Shown piece after piece: positions 1 through 11,545 of a DNA stretch of 51,467 nucleotides. How positions within the stretch are numbered: position 1 is the stretch's first letter; the number at the start of each line of letters is the position of its first letter. The stretch is from Penium margaritaceum (taxonomy: Eukaryota; Streptophyta; Zygnematophyceae; Desmidiales; Peniaceae): the NCBI GenBank assembly GCA_023375785.1, contig SZWC01014979.1, positions 20,382 through 71,848 of the forward strand, in the 5' to 3' direction. The notes beneath the pieces were generated by a model. The model was not told the DNA's origin. It did not search any database and saw only the letters and a program-made list of their open reading frames with translations. Made by a program: the position numbers and the translations under genes.

Positions 1-36
1 GGGGGGGGGTGTGGGGGGGAGGGGGGGAGGGGGGGA
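1..36 (+). repeat. G-run at the window edge
   Basis: Nearly pure G with isolated T and A, forming several runs of six or more G. In principle this could fold as a G-quadruplex. A pure-G start is also typical of poor sequence at a contig edge, so its biological reality is uncertain. Confidence 0.5.
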
Positions 37-3000
37 AAGGTATCAGCCGTCGTTCGAACCATTGCGCTGCGGGCTGAGATGTATCCGTCCCGCCGGACTC
101 GCCCCATGCTGACAAGCGATAACACCGCGGAACCGCAGTGCTCAAAACAGTAAACGACAATCGACGAAAGAAAATGACGTCACATGTGAATGAACGCATG
201 GTAACGACTTGAACGACAAATGCATGTACAAGAACTTTGCCTGTCTTTTTCTTCACGTGACTATGTTTTCGATGTTTCTTACATAAACATAACCAATATC
301 AATCATGATAAACATTACTCATGATTACATTTTATCACCAAAAGGTTCGCTCTGCAGCTGGACTTACTGTAATCACCAGAACAAAACATGACATCGACCA
401 ATTCAAACGGGCTAGTGTGAGCACACACCATTGACCAAAGTAGCCTCAACAAAGCTGAGTGATCCCTCGTGAAATTCCTAGTACAAAGAATATTCCCTAT
501 GGAAGAGAGTGCAAGACTTTACCTTACACAATCTTTAGGAGAAGTAAACAGACATATGATGTGAACAAACCATTTAAATGTATTCATATTCTCCGAATTA
601 CTCAGCATTAAAATACCATAAAAATCTCATAAAAAACAAAATAAATTAAACATGTATAAGAATATAAAAACTATAAAATAACAAAGTAATGCATCGTACT
701 CTATAAATCTTGACGAAACATATCTTAAAAACTGAACTTATCATAATCATACATCATAATCACACTAATTCATATTCTAATATCTAGAAACATGATAAAA
801 GAAATCTAAAAGCCAAAAAATTCAAAACAAAATGAATTCATCTATGATAATGGACTTGAATAACTAATGTTTACCACAAACATACACCATTAAAATTAAT
901 ATGACGTAAAACAATATAAATATTAACATTATCAAATCCTTTTCCGCTAATTATCAAGATCTGAAAACGTTGAATTCATATCTTCAATTTTGAATTGAAT
1001 TTTAAACTAGCTTGATAACTCCATTCCAAATTACATATTTAGCAAAGGATAAGCAAAAATTCAATATCCTAAAATCAATTCAAATTCAACTCTGCATCCA
1101 ATCACTCTCTATGGAATAACTTACTTCATCCTCTTCATGATTGATCAATGTCATGTGACTCATGAATCAATGTAAAAGAACATCTCAAAAAATTTCTTGA
1201 AATAATTAATAAGAAAGCTAACATTTTCAACATACAAATTTGGAGCCTATAAACTTATGATTGTGTGGATAATCAAGCTTTATTTGTGCATTTTTGGTAC
1301 AAGTTACTTTCCAAAAAGTACACTGCACAGCTCTTTGAATGCATTTAGACCTGCAAAGACCTTGAAAGTCTCATAAAGTTTTGCTTTTCTTTAAATTATT
1401 CAAACCTCACCTGCAAAACCATACACATGGACCACGTTTTCTTTTCATAACACAAATGTGGTTTCTTCTAAAGATTTTTTAGTCTACTTGAGAACCTTTT
1501 CCGAAACGATATTCAAGTGAAACACTTCGCCACTTAGTATGTTAACAATAGAAACAAGCCATTGGAAGCTAAATTATAAATCATACTTGAAAGCAACAAA
1601 AGCGAAAGATATTCTTTGATACAATTTGGTACAATGATATCAATCAGGTTAACTTAACTTTTGCATGGTCCTTGACCGTATTTTTATAAACCTTTTATGA
1701 AATTCTATGAAACAATTGATGATAAAACCATGGTAACTTCAAAACAAATTCATACATGTTCTCCGAAGAAGATGATGTTCAAAATACACAATAAAAATTT
1801 TGTGGAAACCTCCCTACTTCAAACTCTCCTATAAATTTTGGAAAAATTCATTCATTTATGAAAATACTTTATTGAATGAAGTTCTATCCATTTCCGAATT
1901 CCTGAAATAAATTCTATTTATTTTCCTCAAAATCAATAAACAAATTAGAATATTACATGAGTATATTCCTTGTGAAGATGAATATTCTTTCATATCTTGA
2001 TCCTCATAATCCTCATCCTCATCTTTTGATTGGACCAAAACTGAAAACACAAAATAAATAAATTGACTTTAAACAATAATTTTTTTAAAACTTTTTGTTT
2101 TAACATTATTTAAACTAAGAGGAAAAAATAAATGATAGATTGTTAATTCGTTTTTACTCGTTTTGTTTTCTAGCTTTATTAAAACATTTTACAATCCTAA
2201 TACATACTACAAACATGAAAACGACACAAACCTCTTCAAGAAGAATTTCTTCATCAATCACAAAGGAGGCATCATAAGTGCACGGTATTAGGGTCTCTTG
2301 AACGTTTTACAAAAGATTGATTATAATTATTGTAATATTTTCAATTAAAATCCGAGAATGAAGGGCTATGTTGAAAAGAACAAAAGAAACAACAAGACAA
2401 ATAGTGGTTTCACCATTACTCAATAAAGAAATTCCTCATGTTCAATGCCTTTCGACGATGTAAATTGTAAGTTCCCTACTTTGGATTAGTTATCTCAAGT
2501 TAACATGCTTTATACTTGTGAACTTGTAAAAACTCCAATACTTTCTCTATTTTTATCGTAAGATGCAAGAAATTGTTTTGTAATTTTATGATATTCAACA
2601 AAGGCTATGCAAGATGTCATAAAAAACCCCACATGGTAAAGGCTTACCATACCATCAAATGTTCTTGTCTAAAGCTCAACATTCATTCCCAGGTGCAAAA
2701 TCAAGATTTTCCTTAGGCTTGCATTATGAAAACTACTTCTAATCTAATGAATTCATCCATGTCTTTTCTTTTCAAGAACAAAATCCACAAGCCCTTCTTT
2801 ACTTTGTATTTTTTTAGGAAACTCCTTAGTGATGACAATGCAAAAGCTTCATGGATGCGTTTCTTCCCCAACACCCCTCCTACAAATCGTACAAAAAATA
2901 AAATACATTGTTTTTAACCTTATACGTGAGATAATAGCTTTCTCAAACATTCAAAAAGAAGTGTGTTGGCACGGCATGCACACCGCTAGACCCAAGACTC

Positions 3001-3282
3001 TTTCTTCACCATTCTAGAAGCGTATGTGTCCATGGTCCCCAACACTTTGCGAAAACATCTTCAACTCTTATGAAGAAAATCAACCCCTAAAAGGTGTGCA
3101 TGATAGGGAGTTCCACTTGCATGAGTTATTGCCATGTTTCACCTACTACATGCACCATTGTGTCATCATGGGAGGCCGTGGCCGTTTTAAAGTGGTTTGT
3201 ATTGTCATAGTTGAGGGTAAACACGTAATGCGCACAAACTAATTAACGTCATGCGACAAGCTTCACTGACATGCCCGCACAC
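37..3282. other. AT-rich DNA without a recognisable gene
   Basis: The first ~130 bases are GC-rich. The rest is strongly AT-rich with short stop-riddled frames, the longest under 75 codons. An acidic minus-strand frame at 1856-2050 and plus-strand frames at 2726-3242 match no family I know and show no splice or codon pattern I would defend. I see no TE domain, RNA gene or clear repeat. It could be intergenic DNA, a large intron or a very decayed element. Confidence 0.5.
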
Positions 3283-3790
3283 AACATGATATTACTCTTA
3301 TAAGACGTTTGTGGTCCATAGGAGTCCTTTGACTGCTCGTCACCTTAACGCTTGTACCATCAATAGCATGTTCATACTTTAATAGTGGTTAGGCTAGGTT
3401 TGTTTTCAAATGTGTTGTAGCTTTCTCACAACTTTACTATAGCCATGTGAGAGCAAACATTTAGCAAAGAATTAAAAAAAAGTGACATGAATGCATAAGC
3501 ATTACTACAAAAAAAGTAATGTTTAAGCTGTTACTAAGGAACAACAAAGGCAAAACAAGGAAATCACAAAGATGTAGCAAAGGTTAAGTAGTGTTGCAGC
3601 ATAAACGTAGTTATGCCCAAACATATCTATAACCAAGACACACGCTAGCAATAGAATTGTTCCACAAAGGACCCCACTAAAGCGAGATCAAGATTATGCC
3701 CTTGAATATAAAACATTAAGGGCCATGCATGGTCAGAATGGGGGCTCTTAACCATGCATGGCCGCGAATCGCAACAAGTTGCTATATCTA
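3283..3790 (+). repeat. Repeat-unit spacer, copy 1
   Basis: Non-simple sequence directly upstream of the first pyrimidine tract. It aligns in order with 6396-6900. Shared landmarks are ACAACATGA near the start, GTTAGGCTAGG with a following GTGTTTTC/TTGTTTTC stretch, AAAGATGTAG, AGTTATGCCC/AATTATGCCC, and GTAGCAACAAGG/CGCAACAAGTT just before the tract. The copies are clearly diverged. It codes for nothing I recognise. Confidence 0.6.
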
Positions 3791-6283
3791 TTTGTCTTTC
3801 ATTCAATCATGAAAGCCGCCTATTTTCAAGTCTATCTTTTTGGCTGCATCTCACATTTCCTTTTCATGCATCATTAGTGTGTTTTTTTTCATGTATCAAT
3901 ATTCAAGTCCTTTTACATATCCCTCTATGCGTTTGAATCTTTGTTTCTTTATCTTTATGTTTTTCACTGACTTTATCATTCAATAAACATATACATTATT
4001 GTATGTTTTAACACATATGGGTGTTTTTCTCTCTTATGTATTTTTATGGGTCATTTTCAGTATATTTTTATGTTTCTTTCGGTTTGTATTTCTATCTATC
4101 CATCTCGCTCTCTTCCTTTCCGTCTTTTTGTCTTTCTCTTTCTTGCTCATCATCTATCCCACTTTAGTTTTCTTAAGTTTTCTATGCCTTCTTATCTGTT
4201 TTTCTTCATTTTTTTCTCTGTATTTTTTAAGAAATCCGTCTTTGTATATTGTTGCATTTCTATCTTTGTATTTTACATACGTCTCCTTATGTCTTCTTTT
4301 CTATCCCTCAATTTTCTTGTATAAATATATTTCTTTATATATATGCACATTTATGAATCGATTTTTGTATCTAATTTTACCTTTATCTTTGTTTTATTCT
4401 GTTTGTATACTTGCCTACACATTGCGATCTCTGTTAACCTATTGTTCTACCTGTCTTCTTATCTTCCACTTACTAAAAATTTCGTTGCATTTTTTTGTCT
4501 TTTGGTATGCTTCCTATCTACATCGCTTTATCTTTGTATCTAATTCTTCATCTAAATCTTGAAGTATGTGTTTGGTCATCAATATCTCTCTATCCATATG
4601 TGTTTCTCTATCTCTATTTTTCCACTTGACAATCTATCTAATTGCATCCCTATCAATGAATCTGTCTTTGGATTAGTCTCTTTATCTCCTTTTCTTTTAA
4701 AATGTCTACGTTTGTCCATCAGCCTCTTTGTATTCTTCGATATGTATCTTTGTGATTATTTCTTTGTCAATTTGTCTACGTTTTTTATTATTTGTCTTTT
4801 TTCGAATTTGTCTATTTTTCTATCTATCCATTTATCTATTCATCTCTTTGTTCCTCATTCAACCTATCTTTCTATTTTTTATTCTATCTATCTATCTATC
4901 ATTTTTCTTCACTTTTCTGCATCATAATACTTTTTGATTAAATTCGTCTTTTTGTTTTTGTCGACCAAATTTGAATCTGGATATTTAATGTATGTCTAGT
5001 CATATCGATGAAGTTTTATGTTTGTCTATTATTTGGTCTGATTTAAGTATTCTTAGTATGTATTTACTTTACAGTTTTCATGTATTCCTTCATAGCCAAA
5101 TTTCCTATCATTTGGTTGTCCATCTCTATATCTCCCATTCTATCCATATGCATTAGTGTGCTACTCATTTCTTACTCATTGCCCTATTCCATCATCTATG
5201 TATGTCTATGTATCTGTGTACTCTGTGTCAATGTTTATTTTCGTTTATTTTTATCTTTCTCCAATTCTTTCTCTATTCTTATGTTTTTTGGTTTGTAATA
5301 ATGCTTATAAATCTATGTCATATCTAAAATTCAAATTTTAAATCCTTTTTATGACAATTTCGATGTCACTTCATCTTTGATTCTATCAATATATATACAT
5401 ATATATATATGTTTTTCTCAAAGGAGATCTTCTTCTTTCAAGATTTTGTTTTTGTTTGATTGTTCTTAGTTTATGAGTCACTTGAATTGCGTACATGACA
5501 ATCAGCCTTTTTATTTCTTGCCTTCATTTTTTATGTCATTATGTTCATTTTTTCTTCATGTTTGTATCCATATGTCTATTTTTGCTTTTTAATATATAAA
5601 TTATCGTCTTTTATTGTGTATATGTATGTATCTTTGTGTTTGTGTTTATGTTTATGTTTTCCTAAATTCCTATAACTCTACCATCGGATGTCTCTTTCTT
5701 CATCTATCTTGCTATCTATCTATCTCTATTTGTCTATTTTTCTACTTGTATTGTTTTGTCTTTATTTCCATATTTCTACCTCTATAGAGGATTATCAACA
5801 TTTTTTTGTTTCTATTTATCTCTAAATATGTTTTTTTATCAATCAAGACATCTATGTCTATGTGATAGGCTAATGTTTTGTTCATATATTTACCTTCTTA
5901 CGTTTATACTTTTTCCTATCAATGTATCTCTCAATCTATCTCTATCATACTATATGTTTTTGCATCTCAAGATTTCTCTTTTTGGTTTTCTATCTGTGTG
6001 AATGTTTCTATATTTGATTTTTTCCATCCATTTATTCTATTATTTGTATGTATACCTGTCTTTTTTTTTCAATTTGTATGAATGATTGTCAAACATTTAG
6101 TTGATTAAACATTTAGTTAGTATTTATCTTTATATTTATCTATATATCTCTATACGTTTATGTGTTTATTGTATGTATTATTTTTTGCTTGCCTTTGTAT
6201 ATGTTTTTAGTATTTTGCTCTATCCTCATTCGTTTTGGTCTACATGTCTATCTTTGTATTTGAGATCTTTTCTTACTACCTAT
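3790..6283 (+). repeat. Degenerate pyrimidine-rich tract 1 (TCTA/TTTG/TATG words)
   Basis: About 2.5 kb in which the plus strand is T-rich and built of diverged TCTATCTA, TTTGTCT, TATGT and TTTCT words, with a short AT dinucleotide run near 5390-5410. Bias against A-rich stop codons opens many overlapping frames that translate to Leu/Ser/Ile/Tyr/Phe strings. Those are compositional artefacts, not genes. It follows spacer copy 1 and ends where non-simple DNA leading into spacer copy 2 begins. Confidence 0.75.
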
Positions 6284-6395
6284 GGCTGGCAAAATCGACC
6301 TCTAAAGAGGACAATGTTGCTGTAGCGGTGGGCACAAGCAAAATGTAACCAACATAATGGCCCTAATGCTATTGGCTTACCTAACATGACTATAA

Positions 6396-6900
6396 ACAAC
6401 ATGAAATTTCTCTTTTGAGACAAAGGTGTTCCATCCTATTCAACTCCCGCATTTGATTAACGGCCACCTTCACACTTCAACCATAAGCAGCATGTATGTA
6501 TTCTTCTGGATGTTAGGCTAGGTGTGTTTTCTAATGCATCGTGATATTAACCCAACATTGACGGGACATGTTATATCCAAGATCTATCAAATGCACACAA
6601 AAAACGGAATAACATCATTGAATTTCTAAAACAAGGCATTAGTAAAAAAGGTGGGATAAATGAAATTGTAAAGATGTAGAAAAGCTAGAGCTGAGGTGCA
6701 CCTTAGGCGCAATTATGCCCATGTAAAGCCCCAATCAAGCCACAGGCTTATTATGGTGGTGATGCACCAAGAGCTTACAGAAATCCTAAAAAAATGAAGG
6801 CCCTCGACCATGTATCCTTAAGGTCTATGCATTGCCGATATGGAGGCCCTCACGCATGCATCTTCAAGAGTAGCAACAAGGAAATGTACCCATATACCTG
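6396..6900 (+). repeat. Repeat-unit spacer, copy 2
   Basis: Diverged second copy of 3283-3790, in the same orientation and again directly upstream of a pyrimidine tract. The offset is about 3.1 kb. The interval 6284-6395 is non-simple DNA with no gene. The repeated spacer-plus-tract order argues for a large tandem or segmentally duplicated unit rather than chance simple sequence. Confidence 0.6.
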
Positions 6901-9867
6901 TCTTTCTTAAACAAAATTGGCTAATATGATTTCAATCTAGTTATCTTTCAAACACTCTTCATTGTTCTTTCATACCTCTATTTGTGTGTTTGTTTTGTTA
7001 TTCTCCGTATATCAATTACTCACATGTTTTTTTTATATGTTTGAGTGACAATTTATGAGTCGGTTTATGTACTTTTCTATTTTTATTTTGTATTTGTATT
7101 TCTATTTCTTTCCTATATTTTTGTGTATCAACAAGTTTCTCCGTCCATCCATCCATACATCTCTCCGTCTAACTATATTTTTTTCATCTTCTTCTTGTGT
7201 TTATAATTTTTTTCTCACTGTTTTTATTTATTTATGTCTCTATTTTTATCTTTGCATCTCACTAAAAGTTGCTATATCTATTTTCTTACCTTCAATATTT
7301 GTAATGTTTTTTTAATCTATCTATTCTTTTATCTGTCTGGGTGTATGTATATGTGTATTGATCCATTTCTTTTCAACTTTACTATTTCTCTCTCTCTATA
7401 CATCTACAAATTCGTTTTATGGGTTCTCCTATTAATGTGTCCCATAATCTCTTTTTATCGAGATATCTCTCAATCGTTTTCTATGTCTTGATGTATTCCT
7501 CTTTTGTATTTACCATAGTTTATTGGTTTCATTCTCTCTACATGTTGTTGATTACTCTCATTGTCTCCTACTCTCTCCTTCATAGTGCATATTTCTCTTA
7601 ATAAAGTTGTATATCTATGACTCTAAAAAAAACATAAGCATGATATTTTTATTCTTATATGTCTATATATTTTTTTGTCTCATTGTCTGTAAATATCTTT
7701 ATTAGTCTTTCTATCTCTATTTCTGTTGATCTCTTTTTCTGTTTTCCCATCATTCCCGTACTACTTCCATTGATGTTTCTTTCAATAAAACTCTCACTCT
7801 TGTTAATCTATCTATCTACCCATCATATCTATTTTCTCTTCTTGCCTCCATGTACCTATTAACGTTTTTTATAAATATCAGTACAATTATTTTTCTTTGA
7901 TTTCATGACCGAATTTTTTTCAATCGATCTATGTGTCTTTATTTCTATCTTTTTCTTTTTGTTAATGTAAAACAGTGAATGATTGTCCCTTTTTCAGTCT
8001 ATAAATGTATTTATAATCATCTTCATCTTTTTTTGGTCACTATCTCTCTTTTTTTCTTGTTTCATTTTAATCTATTGTTTATTTTTGTCAGTCAAAATGT
8101 CTCATCCTTTGGTTTTCAATGTGTTTATCTCATTATCTCTCTTTTTTTTATATGTCTGTCTATCGCTGTGTAAATATATTGTTTTAAGTGTCTATGTATG
8201 TGTGTGCTTTGTTATGTTTTGTCTTTCTTTATTTTGCCATCTATGTTTTTGTATGTGTATATGTGCTTATGTTTTTATTTATCAATGTAGATATCTACCT
8301 CTTATTTTCCTAATCTATCTTTTCTGCAAACAATGTTTCTTTCAATATTGCTATCACTTCTTTAGGAGCTCTATCTATGTATCTTTTTCTCGGATTACAT
8401 GTTTGTTAATTATTTTATATGTTGGTCTATCTCAATTTATGCATTTGAATGAGTTTTTCCGTTATATTTTCTACTTGTTTTTTTTCTGCTCATCTATATT
8501 CCATATATACATCTAGTTTTCTACTTGTCTCTTTATTAGATTGTATGTCTATTTCATTTTTTTGTTTTGTTTCTATATGTCTATGTATATGTGTTTGTAT
8601 ATCCATCTCCATATGTGTTTTACATGCATGTCTATATTCTCTCTCTAGGTTTGTCATTTGTTTCTCTCTCTTTCTATCCCTTTATTTCTCTTTCTCTAAT
8701 TGCATATTCTTCTTTCTTTGAAATTTCCTATTTGTACATCTTTGTATCAATCTATATTTCTATCAGACATCTTTTTTTTCTATCTATATATCTATATCTA
8801 TGATTTTCTATATATCAATTTATCTTTTTTTCCTATGTGTAGTTCTACTAGTTCATATGTTTCTGCGTAGTTATTTCTGATTTCAAATCGTTCATCCATC
8901 TCTTTGTAAATGCATCTATCCCTTTACCTATTTATCTTACTCTATATATGTTTGTGTATCTCGATGTTCCTTTATGAAATTTTCTATCCTTTTCAAAATC
9001 TCTCTTCATGTATTTCTATTATCTATATATGTATGTGGTTGTTTTTCTATGTATTTCTTTGTTTTTTTATGTATTTTTCAATCACGTTTTTTGACTTTTT
9101 TTTAAAATTTCTACTTACATGTGTGTGTGTGTTTGAGACTTTCTATATGTTTGTAAGTCAGTCTATAAATCCATATGTATTCATGTTTTTTTTGGTCAAA
9201 TTATACTTTTCTTCTCTATGTCTTTGCAATTGTGTTTTGACCTATTTATGTATATTTAATTTATATCTTCATTTAGTGTTTTTCTGATTCCCTACCAACA
9301 TATTTTTCTATCTACCTAGTTGTTTTGTGTGTACCTCTTATTCTTACAGAATGAATCTCTTACTACAGTTTTATGTTTTGGTCAACATCTCTCTCTAGAT
9401 ATGAATGTATATTCATGCTTATTTGTCTCATTAAACATCGATTTATATGTCTATCTGAATACCAGCTTGCTTTTCCAATTGCGTATCTCCTTGGTTTCCT
9501 TTTTAATCTTGAGATCTATTCACGTACATGGTGTTTCTTTGCATTCATTTATCTATCAGTCCCTCTTTTAGTTTCTATCTTCATTTATTTCTATGTCTCT
9601 TTGTCTCTTTTATGGTCTTTCTACCTACCTATCTCTTTAATTATCTCCATGTATATCCTTCTTTTTGTTTCTCCATATGCTAATGCCTTTGTCTATCATT
9701 CAAAATCTGTATCTATTTGTATGCGTGGAAGTCCCATTATTTATGTATTTATCTCTCTATCTATCTATTGTTTTAGATGTTAATCTTTTGTAATGTATTT
9801 TCAATGTTTTTTGTCTTTATTTCTCTTTGTATCAACATCTTTCAATCAGATTTTCTATCAATTCATC

Positions 9868-9987
9868 TCTCACTCTCTCTCTCTCTCACTATCTCTCTCT
9901 CTCTCTCCCTCTCTCTCTCTCTCTCTATCTCTTTCTCTCTCTCCCTCTCTCTCTCTCTATCTCTCTCTAGATCTCTCTCTCTCTTCT

Positions 9988-10018
<31 letters not shown>

Positions 10019-10124
10019 CTCTCTTTCTCTCTCTCTTTATCTTTCTCTATCTCTCTCTCTCTCTATCTATCTATCTCTATCTCTCTCTCTATCTCTCTCT
10101 CTCTCCCTCTCTCTCTCTCTCTCT
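9868..10124 (+). repeat. (CT)n / (CTAT)n microsatellite, left of gap
   Basis: Almost uninterrupted CT with occasional CCCT, CTAT and CTTT units, running straight into the assembly gap. A polypurine/polypyrimidine tract of this kind can adopt triplex DNA, a general property of such sequence. The true length is unknown because of the gap. Confidence 0.9.
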
Positions 10125-10511
10125 NNNNNNNNNNNNNNNNNNNNNNNNNNNNNNNNNNNNNNNNNNNNNNNNNNNNNNNNNNNNNNNNNNNNNNNNNNNN
10201 NNNNNNNNNNNNNNNNNNNNNNNNNNNNNNNNNNNNNNNNNNNNNNNNNNNNNNNNNNNNNNNNNNNNNNNNNNNNNNNNNNNNNNNNNNNNNNNNNNNN
10301 NNNNNNNNNNNNNNNNNNNNNNNNNNNNNNNNNNNNNNNNNNNNNNNNNNNNNNNNNNNNNNNNNNNNNNNNNNNNNNNNNNNNNNNNNNNNNNNNNNNN
10401 NNNNNNNNNNNNNNNNNNNNNNNNNNNNNNNNNNNNNNNNNNNNNNNNNNNNNNNNNNNNNNNNNNNNNNNNNNNNNNNNNNNNNNNNNNNNNNNNNNNN
10501 NNNNNNNNNNN
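10125..10511. other. Assembly gap (387 N)
   Basis: Run of N flanked on both sides by CT microsatellite, so the assembly broke within the repeat. The N count may be an estimate. Any reading frame crossing it is meaningless. Confidence 0.98.
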
Positions 10512-10512
10512 C

Positions 10513-10568
<56 letters not shown>
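10512..10568 (+). repeat. (CT)n microsatellite, right of gap
   Basis: Continuation of the CT tract after the gap, ending where non-repetitive bases containing GTCGCGACATG begin. Confidence 0.9.
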
Positions 10569-10569
<1 letters not shown>

Positions 10570-11545
10570 ACTTTTGTCGCGACATGTTTGTCTTTCTGAC
10601 AATCTATGTTTCTGTATTTCCTACCACCTCTCTTTTCTTCTCTCTCTCCATTTCTATTTCTTTGTTTTTAACATCTTCCATCTATTTGTTTGCCAATCTC
10701 TGTATCTTTGAACACGTGTCTTGCGGATTTTGTGTCCGTGATTTTGATGTCTTTTGTTTGTCCATTTGTGTATAAATGGTTTTTCTTATTCTTTTGGATT
10801 TTTTTATCTATGAATCCATTTTTATGTCTCCTTGTCTAATTTTTTATGTCTCTTTTTCCCTAGGATTATTCATCTCTATATCTATTTTTTCTTGTGTAGT
10901 TTTTTCTATTTTTCTTTGTTTCGCTGTGTTTTTGTGATTGCGTTTATGTTTCTTTGTCTCATTGTGTTTCTATCTTCATCTCCATTTTGGTTGATCTATC
11001 TATGTGTTATCTTCATGTTTCCGTGGCATTACTTGTCCATACACTTACATGTATTTCTCTTGGTCAGCGAGTATCTATAGCTTTGTGTCTTCTTTATATA
11101 TTTTTTGTACTAGTCTCTTTGATTGCCTCTTTGCTGAAAAATTTATTTGTCTATGTTTCGGTGTGTTTGTCTCTACCTCTGTCCTGATGTCAATATCTTA
11201 AAACATTCTTCCATAAATATATATATATGTATGTCTTTTTTGTCTAGACATCCATGTTCTAGTTCAAAATAATAACATCAGCTTGATTTTTCATCATTCG
11301 GTCTTTCTATCTATCCATCTTTCTGCTCATGTGCTTGTCTCCCTTTGTTTTTTTGTATTTGTGTTCATTTGTCTCATATTTCTATCACTTAGTCTTTGTT
11401 TATGTTTCCATGTCATTTTTCCATTTAATTTATCTTTTTTTCCTTGTGTTTTTCATTTCTTGTTTGTATATACTTGTACATTGGCCATGCATTCGTAATG
11501 GCTATGCTTTTTTTCATTCATCAAGCATGAGTCACCCATGGATTA

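Larger units (their letters stand above)
6900..11545 (+). repeat. Degenerate pyrimidine-rich tract 2
   Basis: Same composition and word usage as tract 1 but about 4.6 kb long and holding the assembly gap. The frames of 80-180 codons it contains are low-complexity Leu/Ser/Ile/Phe strings that overlap in several phases, so they are not annotated as genes. The core around 9.87-10.57 kb is almost pure CT, probably a younger expansion within an older decayed TCTA-type tract. The tract fades into ordinary sequence near 11,500. Confidence 0.75.

Noticed and set aside
37..130. GGTTCGAAC-like word near the start as a tRNA B box
   Set aside because: No A box at a proper distance and no cloverleaf could be drawn.
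3999..9783. Many frames of 60-190 codons rich in Leu, Ser, Ile, Phe and Tyr, resembling membrane proteins
   Set aside because: They arise from the T-rich simple-sequence words, overlap in several phases, and lack any conserved motif.
9777..10775. Frames of 180-332 codons, including an Arg-Glu repeat on minus
   Set aside because: They run through the run of N and a CT microsatellite; the translation is an artefact.
3790..11545. CRISPR-like or other regular array in the repetitive tracts
   Set aside because: No constant repeat or spacer length; words are short and degenerate.
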